A stretch of 64,000 nucleotides of DNA, from assembly GCA_029834535.1 (NCBI GenBank), contig JAQMWT010000675.1, positions 248,001 through 312,000 on the forward strand. Direction: 5' to 3'. The translations under genes and the position numbers were made by a program. Origin of the DNA: Chrysophaeum taylorii (lineage: Eukaryota; Sar; Pelagophyceae; Pelagomonadales; Pelagomonadaceae). Below the pieces are notes generated by a model. The model saw only the letters and a program-made list of their open reading frames with translations, did no database searches and had not been told where the DNA came from. This document shows, piece by piece, positions 28,831 through 38,130 of the stretch; the stretch's first letter is position 1, and every line of letters starts with the position of its first letter.

Positions 28831-29328
28831 ATCATAAAAACGAGGCCTAGCGGCTTTTTTTTTTTGTTGGGACGTGCAATAACCCCTATCTCCTCAAAGC
28901 GAGCACAGCTCCTCGCGCCGCCGAAGCGCTTGACAGACGACGTCAGGAGGAGGAGGGAACATCGACTCTTTTGCTCCATTAATTGTGGCAGCTACTCAAT
29001 CAATGAGATGGCTCTCAGGAGCGTCGTGGAAAAGAAAAAACTCTGAGGATCTCGTCTCTTTCGTTGTTGCAGTCCGAGGTTCCTGCCTCATCGCCTGGTG
29101 ACATAATCCAGCGGCGATCGATAATTTCCGATGTTGTTGTTTGTGCGCCCCACTAAAGGTGCGTTGGGGACCATCGATACGCGCTGTCTTCCCGGCTACT
29201 GTCTTCAGTCGGCTCGGTTCTCAATAACCATGATCATCGGTGCGCTCAGCCTCCTCGACTGACGACTAGGCATAAAAAACCTAGACCCTCTCGCCATCGT
29301 GGTTGGTCGGTCAAATTATGCGTGGTCA
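28831..29328. other. Intergenic region
   Basis: No supported gene; a T10 run at 28856-28865. It lies between the right end of unit H6 and the AAAC microsatellite. Confidence 0.4.
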
Positions 29329-29948
29329 CAAACAACAAACAAACAAACAAAACAAACAAAACAAACAAACAAACAAAACAAACAAAAAAACAAACAAACA
29401 AAACAAACAAAACAAACAAAACAAACAAACAAACAAAACAAACAAACAAACAAACAAACAAACAAACCAACAAACAAACAAACCAACAAACAAACAAACC
29501 AAACAAACCAAACAAACCAAACAAACCAAACAAACCAAACAAACAAACAAACCAACAAACAAAACAAACAAAACAAACAAAACAAACCAAACAAACAAAA
29601 CAAACCAAACAAACCAAACCAAACAAACCAAACAAAACAAACACAAACAAACAAAACAAACAAAACAAACAAAACAAACAAACAAACAAACAAACAAACA
29701 AACAAACAAACAAACAAACAAACAAACAAACAAACAAACAAACAAACAAACAAACAAACAAACAAACAAACAAACAAACAAACAAACAAACAAACAAACA
29801 AACAAACAAACAAACAAACAAACAAACAAACAAACAAAACAAACAAAACAAACAAAACAAACAAAACAAACAAACAAACAAACAAACAAACAAACAAGCA
29901 AACAAACAAACAAACAAACAAACAAACAAACAAACAAACAAACAAACA
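29329..29948 (+). repeat. 620-bp (AAAC)n microsatellite
   Basis: Almost uninterrupted AAAC units with register variants (AAAAC and AAACC units) in the first 330 bp, a homogeneous (CAAA)n core at about 29675-29835, a short AAAAC-variant patch, and a second homogeneous stretch to 29948. All three frames on both strands are open: FVCL repeats on the minus strand and NKQT repeats on the plus strand. These open frames are artefacts of the repeat. It begins about 50 bp beyond the stop codon of the glycosyltransferase-like gene. Confidence 0.95.
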
Positions 29949-29999
29949 ACGAACTCGGCGGCCTCGAAAAACAAGTCGAGGTCATGATTAAAACACAAT

Positions 30000-30956
30000 T
30001 CAACCCGAGAAGAAGACGGAGGCGCGGGCAAAGATTGCGGAGGGGTCGAAGCGACGTCGAAAGCGGGCCAAGGCGGCGAGCTGGAATTCGCGGAGGGCTG
30101 TCGCGTTGGAGAGAAGGGAGAGGAGGCGGGGGGACCAGGAACGCGACGCGGGGCCGCACAAGCGGGGCTCGACAAGGAGGATGCCGTCGTATGCCGCGAG
30201 GTCTCCGGAGAAGGCGGGCTGCGTGAGGACGAGGCCGCCCGAACTGAGGATGGCCGAAACGCGCAGGGTCTCGAGGGGCTGGGCGTACGGTTTGGAGGGG
30301 TGTTTGTGGAAGTTGAGGAAGAGCTGGTCGGAGCGGGTGGCAAGGTGGCGCCAGGCCGATGGTGTCCACAGACCCGGGGCGTTTTGTCGGCCCGTGAGGA
30401 GCTCGAGGGTGTTGTTCGGAAACCTCGATTCCAGCGCCGACCAGCATTTGCCGCGGCCGCCGACGAGAATTCCGACAAAAACGATTCGGCGAACCCCGGG
30501 AAAAGCGGGAACGCCCTCGGGGAGGTAGTCTGGGAAAAAACCCGGCGGTACGAAGGCGCTCCGAAAGCCCAGCCTTTCGAGGGCCTGGACGTTAGCGAGA
30601 GAGTAGTCCCAAACCTGGTCGACTTTCGCCGCGAGTTCTGCGACAACCTGCGCCCTGTTTGGCTCCGTCTGGTAGAGGATGCACCAATACGCAGCCTCCG
30701 CACACCCCGCGGCGAAGTTCTCCTCCCCAGCCTTTCCGACGAAGATCGCAACGTCGCGGTCTTCGAGCTCCTCTCTGGCGCCAACAACAGCAAACCCGCA
30801 CTCCTCAGCCCTGGCCCTCAAAGCGATCTCGATGGTACGCTGCACCGGCGCGTACATCGCGTCGAGGTGGCGGTCGCTGGCGTCGTGCCAGACCGCGACG
30901 CGGTAGCTCGCGTTTCCATCGCAACGGAGTTGCGCGAGGCAAAACGCGAAGAACAT
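30000..30956 (-). CDS. Glycosyltransferase-like protein with signal peptide
   Basis: A 318-residue protein with a hydrophobic N-terminus (MFFAFCLAQLRC) that may be a signal peptide. It looks like a GT-B glycosyltransferase of the GT1/GT4-like superfamily: DQVWDYSLANVQALERLGF (about 113-131), then FVPPGFFPDYLP (about 135), RRIVFVGILVGGRGK (about 157-171), and a late LFLNFHKHPSKPYAQPLETL with RVSAILSSGGLVLTQ (about 217-252), which resembles the donor-site region where family members read PLRLFEALASG. Shorter than most GT4 enzymes (about 350-400), so the N-terminal domain may be reduced. Possibly a secretory-pathway enzyme; donor and acceptor unknown. The stop codon is about 50 bp from the AAAC tract. 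Confidence 0.6.
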   Translation of the reverse strand: MFFAFCLAQLRCDGNASYRVAVWHDASDRHLDAMYAPVQRTIEIALRARAEECGFAVVGAREELEDRDVAIFVGKAGEENFAAGCAEAAYWCILYQTEPNRAQVVAELAAKVDQVWDYSLANVQALERLGFRSAFVPPGFFPDYLPEGVPAFPGVRRIVFVGILVGGRGKCWSALESRFPNNTLELLTGRQNAPGLWTPSAWRHLATRSDQLFLNFHKHPSKPYAQPLETLRVSAILSSGGLVLTQPAFSGDLAAYDGILLVEPRLCGPASRSWSPRLLSLLSNATALREFQLAALARFRRRFDPSAIFARASVFFSG

Positions 30957-31043
30957 TCTTCGAACATTCTTCTTCTCTTCCTAGAAGAAGAAGAAGAAGA
31001 AGAAAAACCGAACACGGTAAATTCGTTCGTTAACGAGAAAAAG

Positions 31044-31805
31044 ATGAGCCTTCAGAACAAGGTGATTTGCATTACCGGGGCATCGACAGGCATCGGCGCC
31101 GCGGCCGCGCGGTACCTGGCCGCCGAGGGCGCGAGCGTCGTGCTCGGGGCACGGAGCGAAGCGAAGATCTGCGCCATTGCCGACGAGCTCGGGGGCGAGG
31201 GGCACAGGGCGCTCGCCGTGCCGTGCGACGTGAGCGACGCTGCGCAGGTCAAGAAGTTTCTCGAGGCGGCGACGACGGCCTTTGGGAAAATCGATGTCCT
31301 CGTCAACAACGCGGGGCGCATCGATCCCGTCGCTCGGATCGAGGAGTCGGACGTCGACGAGTGGAGTAAGACCGTCGACGTCAATCTCAAGGGTGTGTAC
31401 TACGGGATGCGGTACGCCGCCGACCACATGACCGAGGGCGGGACCATCATCAACATCTCCTCGGGGGCGGCCACCTCTGCCTTGGAAGGCTGGTCCCACT
31501 ACTGTGCCACCAAGGCTGCTGTCTTGATGCTCACCAAGTGCGGCCACAAGGAGCTCGGCCCCAAGAAGAAGATCCGCGTCGTCGGCCTCTCCCCCGGGAC
31601 GGTGGCGACCGACATGCAGACGGTCATCAAGGCCTCGGGGATCAACCCCGTCTCCAAGCTCGACTGGTCCAAGCATATTCCGCCGGAGTACGTCGCCAAA
31701 GCCGTCGCCTTCCTTGCCGGCCCTGGCGCCGACCCCTATCTGGGGACGGACTTTTCCCTCAAGACCAACGAGGGCCGCGCCGCTGTGGGCCTCCCCCCCC
31801 TATAA
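31044..31805 (+). CDS. Classical short-chain dehydrogenase/reductase (SDR)
   Basis: A 253-residue protein from the ATG at 31044 (the open frame upstream has no matching SDR sequence and overlaps the divergent neighbour). Motifs: cofactor loop TGASTGIG (11-18), CDVSD after the fourth strand (about 63), LVNNAG (about 90-95), catalytic Ser in INISSGAA (about 141), YCATK active site (Tyr and Lys, about 154-158), and LSPGTVATDM (about 188-197). This is the typical classical SDR of about 250 residues, NAD(P)(H)-dependent; the absence of an Arg in the cofactor loop does not decide between NAD and NADP. No targeting sequence. Substrate unknown. It is divergent from the glycosyltransferase-like gene with about 90 bp between them. 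Confidence 0.9.
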   Translation: MSLQNKVICITGASTGIGAAAARYLAAEGASVVLGARSEAKICAIADELGGEGHRALAVPCDVSDAAQVKKFLEAATTAFGKIDVLVNNAGRIDPVARIEESDVDEWSKTVDVNLKGVYYGMRYAADHMTEGGTIINISSGAATSALEGWSHYCATKAAVLMLTKCGHKELGPKKKIRVVGLSPGTVATDMQTVIKASGINPVSKLDWSKHIPPEYVAKAVAFLAGPGADPYLGTDFSLKTNEGRAAVGLPPL

Positions 31806-31884
31806 AATTAAATAACCCTCCGGTGTCGCGTCCCCAGCTTCTTTCTCCCTCCCTCCTGTGACGTCGTCCTCAAGTAATAAAAAG

Positions 31885-33405
31885 ATGAGTTCTCTGCCGT
31901 ACGAGGGGGACATGGGCGAGGCGATCCGCAGGGAAGACCGGTCGGCCGTGCGCGTGCTGATGGAGAACCGTAAGCGCGTCCCGAAGAAACGACAGGCGCC
32001 TCGGGAGGCGACGAGGTGGTGGCACCGACTCAAGGATGTTGACCCGATCTCGCTAGAACCGCTTTCCGAACTGGAATATCCGCCATACAAGTGCGGGACG
32101 CACAACGTGGACGGGCGGGTGCTCGCGTTCTACGTGGTGAGCACGGGGACCTTCCAGAACCCGATGACGCGGGATCCGTTAACTCTCGAAGACTGCGCGC
32201 GTCTCGACGCTTACCTCGAGCGAAACGGCTTAACCGAGGCTCGCGTCGCCGAGGCCTTTCGGCTTCGCGAGTCAATCCGAACGGGCGATTCGGCGACGGC
32301 CGAAACCCAGCGCCGACACGCGACGGCCGTGCTCCATCGCCTCTTCCGGTACACGCGGCACGGCGACGTCGGCGGCGGATCGACTATCGCGGCCGGCCTG
32401 GAGGAGGAGGAGGAGGAGGAGGAGGAGGAGGAGGAGGAAGAGGAGGAGGAGGACTTTCCGAGCTTGGTGGGGAACGAGGTGGAGGCCGCGAACGCTGTCG
32501 CAGCGAACCACCAGGCTAACTGGGCGCGCGCGACGAACCGGAGCGCGCCCGCGGCAGAAGTCGACTTCCCGGCGTTGCCGGGCAGCCGCGCGGCGCTCGT
32601 TCCGGACCAGGCTCCGCGCTTCCGGAACGCGGTGACCTCGTACGCGACGACGCTCCACGAGCAGCGCGACGACGCGGCCGTCGCGCGCATCGCGCCCCTG
32701 GCGCAGGCGTCCTTCCCGTCGCTTCCTCCGGCCGCGCGCGCCGAGCAGTACCAGGCTCTGGCGGTGGCCCAGATGCGCGCGAGACCTGTGAGTCGCCCCG
32801 AATTGACCAAAAGGGAACGGGAGCGGCTCAGGAGGCGAGAGAAAAAGAAGCAGGGCTCGGTGCTGGCGCGCGTGGCAGCCATCGCTGGCGAGGACGGACT
32901 CGCGAGACTCAGAGAATGTGCGCTTTCCTTCCGCCGCGGCGACATCGACGCCCCTCAGTTCTTTGCGTCCGCCCACCAGATCATCCCGGACGCCTTCGAC
33001 GACCTCTTCCCTGCCTTCATCGCTCTCATTCCCGACCCGGGCCCGAGGGCCGAACTCCAGGCCCTCCTCGTTGTCAACCAAGTACCGGCACCACCGGTAC
33101 CGGTACCGGCGCCAGTGCCGGCTACGGCGATAATGCCCCCCCCCGTCGTCGTGGTCGACCCATCACCAACGTCGCGGGCGCCACCGCCGCCGCGACGGGT
33201 GCGCGAAGCCGACTTTCCCACGCTTGGCTCCTCCCCGGCACCACCCCGGCGCAACAACGCCCCCCAAAAAAAGAAAACTGGGGCTTCCACGGGCTGGGCC
33301 GCTGCCCTCAAGCAGTACGGCGCTGGGAGGACGACAGCCACCTCGGGCTCCAGCAAGAAGACCGGCATCAGCGTTGTCGTCCCCAAGGCTAAAGCATCCT
33401 CTTAA
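31885..33405 (+). CDS. ZNF598/Hel2-like FPxL-motif protein with RING/U-box-like N-terminus
   Basis: A 506-residue single-exon protein. The N-terminus (about 45-100) has RWWHRLKDVDPISLEPLSEL and TFQNPMTRDPLT, resembling a U-box/RING-like fold without full zinc ligands. A 19-Glu tract (about 173-191) leads into four DFPxL-type motifs (EDFPSL, VDFPAL, ASFPSL, ADFPTL). A helical segment (about 330-395, CALSFRRGDIDAPQFFASAH and FDDLFPAFIALIPDPGPR) resembles the conserved C-terminal region of ZNF598/Hel2 ribosome-collision E3 ligases. The tail is Pro/Val-rich and basic. The C-terminal likeness is from memory of the family, so the function (ribosome-associated quality control) is inference. Confidence 0.5.
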   Translation: MSSLPYEGDMGEAIRREDRSAVRVLMENRKRVPKKRQAPREATRWWHRLKDVDPISLEPLSELEYPPYKCGTHNVDGRVLAFYVVSTGTFQNPMTRDPLTLEDCARLDAYLERNGLTEARVAEAFRLRESIRTGDSATAETQRRHATAVLHRLFRYTRHGDVGGGSTIAAGLEEEEEEEEEEEEEEEEEDFPSLVGNEVEAANAVAANHQANWARATNRSAPAAEVDFPALPGSRAALVPDQAPRFRNAVTSYATTLHEQRDDAAVARIAPLAQASFPSLPPAARAEQYQALAVAQMRARPVSRPELTKRERERLRRREKKKQGSVLARVAAIAGEDGLARLRECALSFRRGDIDAPQFFASAHQIIPDAFDDLFPAFIALIPDPGPRAELQALLVVNQVPAPPVPVPAPVPATAIMPPPVVVVDPSPTSRAPPPPRRVREADFPTLGSSPAPPRRNNAPQKKKTGASTGWAAALKQYGAGRTTATSGSSKKTGISVVVPKAKASS

Positions 33406-34079
33406 TTCTACTAGCAGAGCGATTTATCGATCTGATGGCATCGGATCGATATAGATCTGATGGCAGTATCGGATCGGATCAGTCGATCGATTTGCACCTC
33501 TAAGTAAATGCAGAAAGGGCGGCATCGGACACATCGGACATTTCAGTACAATCAACAACCATAGTGAGAACAGCACTGACCAACAGGGACTCTTAGCAGT
33601 CGACCTTTAAAGACCTCCAGAGCGCTACACTATAATGTGTACGACACTGGCATTCCCTACTCCTTCTTTCACACTTCTTCTTCTACTTGAGGGTTTTCTC
33701 TTCGTAATACGGCTTTTTCCCTCTCCTACCTTACCCTTCCGCAATTACTTATTTCATGACTATGAAGAATTAGTCCGAAGCTCTCTTCCAACAAGGAGTG
33801 CAAACGAAAATGTAGATTTCCGGCATAACGTATAGGCCTCTGTGGCAGTAACGCCCATTCCCCGCGCTTGCCTGCCTGCCACCTGACTTACCCTGATTGT
33901 TGCTTTGGTGCTGACCTTGCAATTATGGGGGGGAGTGTCATCTTGACATCCTCACCTGTACTCCCACGAAACCCAATGTACCAGGCATTTGTATTGCTTT
34001 CTTCCTGTCTTCTTGCTATTACCCTCATTTTGATTGTCCGATTTCGTGATGCCGTGAGGTGTTTACGCTGAGATCGGGC
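33406..34079. other. Intergenic region with a solitary junction-module remnant
   Basis: Holds imperfect GGATCGATATAGATCTGATG-type repeats (33421-33490) and, at 33589-33615, CTCTTAGCAGTCGACCTTTA, a degenerate copy of the junction module. The rest may belong to the 5' flank or a long terminal repeat of the retroelement that follows, but no matching 3' copy was found. Confidence 0.35.
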
Positions 34080-34622
34080 GTGTGGTGGTTTCACCCGCGG
34101 TTCGGGTTGGGAGAAAGGGTTGTTGAGGCCCCTGGTCCGGCCAAGAGGGGCGGGTATCCGAGAGAAAAACCACTACAGTGGTCTCAGAAACGGGAATCGA
34201 TAGTCCAACTCCCGGACTATCGATCTCCTGTTTTTCGGCGGCGAGTCGGTTCGTAACGATCGAGTGAGTGCGAAGCCGACGCATTTGCGAGTGAAGATCC
34301 AGGGGATCACGGGTACCGCCGCGGGGTTCATTTTACGTGATTCGGATCGAACGGAGAGCGGAGTCACTACGACTCATTATGGCAACAAACATAAGCCCCA
34401 ACCTAGCTCGCGCGAGGCTGACCACCTCCCTGACGGCGAGCGACAGCACCGGGAAGACCGTCCATAGTCTTCACGCGCAAGTTAAAATACTTCCGTGAGA
34501 CCAGCGCACCGGTACCAGCGCGCAGTCAGACGGCTGCCGGCAATTGTCGTCAGACGAAAAAAAATACAACAAGTGAGTTGTGAGCGTTCGGATTAATCCT
34601 ATTATCCGGGCAAAGCGCGGTC

Positions 34623-35701
34623 ATGGCAGAGAGGCCAATGACAGAACGACCGCAGTGGTTTCGGGACGCACAGGAGCGTCTGCAACGATTCAGTGCAGCG
34701 ACTCCGCTTTCGTATATTGGAAGAACACCGTTGAGTATGCCCTTTCAACGGCCGGAAGCCGAGGAAAGCGGCATCAGAAGAGAGGCAAGGTCATCGGACA
34801 GCCTCGACAACCCCCCAAGCGTGATAATCCTTCCGGATCCACGCGCTGGCGAAGGGGGAGCTACGGTTGCGCCAGACGCAACTTCAAGACCGGGTGAGCC
34901 GACGTTCCCGCACGCACGACCCTACGAACGTGCGATGAATACTACGGAGCCATCTCGAGCGGAACCCGGACCGTTTACGGCGATGCGTGGACCAGAGGAG
35001 AGTACACCTCCTAGCCACCATCCGCGAATACGAGAGCGACAGATTTTCGCGTGGATACCGACCCCGAGATTCTGCAGACCATCAACGAACGATTCGAAAT
35101 GTACCAGTCGCAGATCGAGCAAGTCATACGTGAACTTGAGCGCACCCGCCGCGACGCGCAACAACGACGCTCAGAAGTGGAGCGGCAGCGGATCGACAAC
35201 GACCGACTTCGACGAATGGTGGAGGAATCCACGCGGGCGCATGCTCGAGAGGCACGGCCAGCCTCTCCGGATGCTACGCGTGTTACGCCCGAAGAAGATG
35301 ACGCTGCATCGGCACTGACCGACGATCAGCCACCGCGAAGTCGACCGGAGCCTACCCCGCAGCATCATACTGACCCGGGTTCAGCACATCCTCGTAACGA
35401 AGAAGATAAGCTTCGGGTCAAGAAGGGAGCTGCTGGTATGACTCGTATCACGTTTTCGAATCTCAGTGGGCAAATTACGAAGGACCGGGTGGAGGTGAAT
35501 GCGTGGTGGATGCAATTGCAGCGTAAGATGGAAGGCGAGATCATGCCGCATGAAGGATGTGTGAACATGCAGCTAGAAGCCACTGAGGACGATTGTCATG
35601 CGACTCTCACGGCTGCTGTTGACGAGAATGAAGTCGAGGAGGATGTCTTGAGTGACAGTCCTCCTCCTCAGCCACCTCCAGATGAAGAAGTGAAAAAAAA
35701 A
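34623..35701 (+). pseudogene. Gag-like region, two overlapping frames
   Basis: First frame (34623-35318) starts MAERPMTERPQWFRD and is Pro/Arg-rich. The second (open from 35015 to 36148, coding-like to about 35701) contains a clear coiled coil (EILQTINERFEMYQSQIEQV, IRELERTRRDAQQRRSEVER), an acidic/Pro linker and TRITFSNLSGQITKDRVEVN, perhaps the capsid start. No CCHC zinc knuckle was seen. The frame switch around 35015-35050 suggests decay; the second frame lacks an ATG before the coiled coil. It ends at the A9 tract discussed separately. Confidence 0.5.
35693..35701 (+). promoter_or_regulatory. Candidate -1 ribosomal frameshift site (A9 tract)
   Basis: Nine adenines followed by CAC sit where the gag-like frame (codons AAA AAA AAA CAC) meets the pol frame, which is -1 relative to it and has its first ATG at 35710. 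An A-AAA-AAA heptamer in the zero frame is a known type of slippery sequence. No downstream structure was evaluated. Confidence 0.4.
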
Positions 35702-35709
35702 CACCAGAA

Positions 35710-38130
35710 ATGGAGATGGAGGCGACTGATAAGGACCTGCTATCTAAGCACGCCTCCTTGGTTTGGATACCCATCACCTACACCTTTGTCGTCGTCTACT
35801 TTGCTGGCGCTGGAGGATCAACGTTGGGTATCCGGCGATGCAATGAGCTATATGGCAGTTCATTTCGCATTGTCCTGGCTTTGGATGCTTGTCCTCAAGC
35901 CCGAGCCACCTTTGAGCTCAATTTTCCGAAGATTCCCTATGTTTTGCATGAGATGGGGAAATCTCATCGTCGTACATACGACTTGGTGTTGTCGTATTTA
36001 CACTCAGATTTTTGGAAGCACTCTTATTTTCACGCCAGTCCGCCGTGTATCTATGGATCGACTGCCAATTTGCGCTACAGGGACGCACGCAAGGGCGCTA
36101 CTATTACTTCTTGGGTCCTGCGTCATTTCCGCAACGCACCTTATGTGATTGGACGATGGACGCTCGAGCAGGAACCATCAGTGATCCCTTTTGTGCTTCA
36201 CCAATTTTATGTGCCGCGTATTGTTGATTTCTATAGTATCACGCCAGAGCTGCTGTGCTCGCGCACGCGCCTACTTGCTTGCAGTGTTCGCTTGGAACTG
36301 CCGTTATTATCGCGTGTACCACCGAATTTACGGGACCGTTTTGGCCCAGCGTTGGGATTTACAGGTGGTCACCCGCTCATTATAGTGAACAGTTTCTCAT
36401 CTACGCGCCCGGCTATCGGCCCTGCCTTTACGGTGACGCGCAATAAGCTCCGCTTAGGACCTCATTTCTCGAACACCCGTCCACTCACTTTGCAGATGCA
36501 CCAGGAAATTATGACCGTTCCTGCTACGTGGCAATGGGGTGCAACAGTTTACGAGACAGTAGCTATGAAGATGCTTGGCAGTATGGTGCCACCCGCGACT
36601 ATGACGCGGATTGCGCTAGCAGTGCACAATTCGTTTGAACCTTCACTTCGAAATTTGGGTAAGTTGCGGAATATTGCGACGACTACTCTAGCCCAACCTG
36701 ATCACCATATTCTACGGTTTTCACCTTTTGTTGTAGAGTCGCGCATTCCAACGCTCGACCCTGCCACTCGAAGTGTATCATGGATTGCGCCCGATGAACT
36801 CTATTCTCCTGCGAGTCCTGCACCATCCGCTGCTGCCACCACCACCCCGCCACCGCCTTCAGTTACATCGCCTGGGACGGCTTCATCTTTTGCAGGGGGC
36901 ACCGTCGCCAATGCTGTTATGCAGAGCAACCAAGTTGATAACCAGCCCTCCGCAACTGCTGAAGAAGAAGGCACCGCGAAAGAGCGACCAGCGTATTTCA
37001 ATACGTACGACGTTCTGTGGGCGGACGCGCCTCACGACGAATATGGTCAACCTTCACCGGTGATGCCTCCTCATTTAGCGGATCAGGAGAGCATGCAGGT
37101 CATCCCTCCGACCGTCGCGCAGGTCGAAGAGGCGATGACTGAATTGGGTAATACAGAGCATCCTGCCTTAGATGATGACGAGAAGCTGATGATGAAGCAT
37201 TTAATCTCGTATTCGTGGGCATTTTTCGATGATGTGATGAGACCTGTTGATTCACCTGAAGTGACGCTCCGGTTCAAAGAAGAGAACCCGACTCCCGTCA
37301 AACTCTCGCCATATCGGTTGTCGAAAGAAAAGACTGAATGTTTGCGGATGCAGATTGAAGCATGGACCCGAGACGGAGTTATTCGTCCCGCGAATTCTCC
37401 ATGGGGTTTCCCTATTTTGATGTTGCCTAAGAAAGGTGCTGAGCCTGGCACTTCCAATGCTTACAGAGCAGCTGTCGACCTACGGAGCCTCAATGCATTG
37501 CTCAAGGATGATAGCTGGCCGAGTGTGAGCATGACTGACGCGTTGATGTTTCTCATTGACAAGTTTTGTCGTTCCAGTTTGGATATTCGTTGGGGCTATC
37601 ACAATTTACGATTGTCGCTGGATGCACAAGATGTGGTCACCTTCACTAGTCCTCTGGGAGCGTACAGCTACATGCGTCTACCTTTGGGAGTCAAACCAGC
37701 CGAAAGTTTGTTTTGCAAGGAGTTGAACATTGACTTGTCGCAATGGCTATATCGTGACCTCGTGGCATATATCGACGATATTCTCGCCGGTCACGCAGAT
37801 ACAAAGAATCACTTGCAGTGCCTTGTGCAAGTTATTCCCCATCTCGCCTTGAAGGGGTACAGCGCCAAGATCAAGAAGATTCATTTTATGCAAGAAGTTA
37901 TTGAGTTTTTGGGTCATTTATCTACCCCGAACGGACTTCTTCCATCACCAAGATCTTTAGAAGCTATCAGACACATGCCAATTCCTGGCACTTTGTCAGA
38001 TGCTGACCCTAAGAAGCAAGTGCGATCTTTCCTTGGAATGGGGAGCTTTTGCCGGCGTTATGTAAGGAATTTTGCGAACCTTACCCTGATCGCCGACCGC
38101 ATGGTTGCGATGGAGGACGGTGCCTCATGA
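35710..38130 (+). CDS. Pol polyprotein: C5-cytosine DNA methyltransferase fused to Ty3/gypsy reverse transcriptase
   Basis: 806 residues. Residues 26-305 read as a C5-cytosine methyltransferase: motif I FAGAGG (31-36), an acidic strand end LALDACPQA (56-64), motif IV SPPC with the putative catalytic Cys113, motif VIII-like SRTRLLA (184-190), a target-recognition stretch around 220-255, and motif X LGSMVPPATM (289-298, the family's GNAVPP). Motif VI (usually ENV) is unclear (LEQEP, 152-156). A Pro/Ser/Thr linker (about 355-400) follows. Residues 530-790 are a Ty3/gypsy reverse transcriptase: GVIRPANSPWGFPIL, DLRSLN, YMRLPLGVKPA, YIDD at 687-690, FLGHLSTPNGLLPSP and FLGMGSFCRRY. The last 20 codons (after RNFANL) belong to repeat G, so the natural C-terminus with RNase H/integrase is gone. 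No aspartic protease motif was found. The frame is intact for 2.4 kb, suggesting recent activity or selection. Confidence 0.85.
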   Translation: MEMEATDKDLLSKHASLVWIPITYTFVVVYFAGAGGSTLGIRRCNELYGSSFRIVLALDACPQARATFELNFPKIPYVLHEMGKSHRRTYDLVLSYLHSDFWKHSYFHASPPCIYGSTANLRYRDARKGATITSWVLRHFRNAPYVIGRWTLEQEPSVIPFVLHQFYVPRIVDFYSITPELLCSRTRLLACSVRLELPLLSRVPPNLRDRFGPALGFTGGHPLIIVNSFSSTRPAIGPAFTVTRNKLRLGPHFSNTRPLTLQMHQEIMTVPATWQWGATVYETVAMKMLGSMVPPATMTRIALAVHNSFEPSLRNLGKLRNIATTTLAQPDHHILRFSPFVVESRIPTLDPATRSVSWIAPDELYSPASPAPSAAATTTPPPPSVTSPGTASSFAGGTVANAVMQSNQVDNQPSATAEEEGTAKERPAYFNTYDVLWADAPHDEYGQPSPVMPPHLADQESMQVIPPTVAQVEEAMTELGNTEHPALDDDEKLMMKHLISYSWAFFDDVMRPVDSPEVTLRFKEENPTPVKLSPYRLSKEKTECLRMQIEAWTRDGVIRPANSPWGFPILMLPKKGAEPGTSNAYRAAVDLRSLNALLKDDSWPSVSMTDALMFLIDKFCRSSLDIRWGYHNLRLSLDAQDVVTFTSPLGAYSYMRLPLGVKPAESLFCKELNIDLSQWLYRDLVAYIDDILAGHADTKNHLQCLVQVIPHLALKGYSAKIKKIHFMQEVIEFLGHLSTPNGLLPSPRSLEAIRHMPIPGTLSDADPKKQVRSFLGMGSFCRRYVRNFANLTLIADRMVAMEDGAS

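Larger units (their letters stand above)
34080..38075 (+). mobile_element. Ty3/gypsy-type retroelement carrying a C5-DNA methyltransferase
   Basis: Order seen: non-coding leader (34080-34600), gag-like frames with a coiled coil (34623-35705), a pol frame (35710-38130) starting with a DNA methyltransferase domain followed by a reverse transcriptase. RNase H and integrase are absent; the RT stops just after its final conserved block (FLGMGSFCRRYV) where repeat family G begins at about 38075. No long terminal repeats could be paired, so the element is truncated at least on the 3' side. Codon composition is AT-richer than the flanking host genes, consistent with a transposon. Confidence 0.8.

Noticed and set aside
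29299-30226. Long Asn/Lys/Gln/Thr-repeat and Cys/Leu/Phe/Val-repeat open frames across the AAAC tract
   Set aside because: They arise only because a 4-bp repeat without stops keeps every frame open; the non-repeat ends belong to other genes' antisense strands.
30300-31043. N-terminal extension of the SDR frame by 248 codons
   Set aside because: It runs antisense through the glycosyltransferase-like gene; SDR homology starts exactly at the ATG at 31044.
34063-34120. TGGTGGTTTCACCCGCGG as a tRNA primer binding site of the retroelement
   Set aside because: No tRNA 3' end matching it could be named and no long terminal repeat boundary was found next to it.
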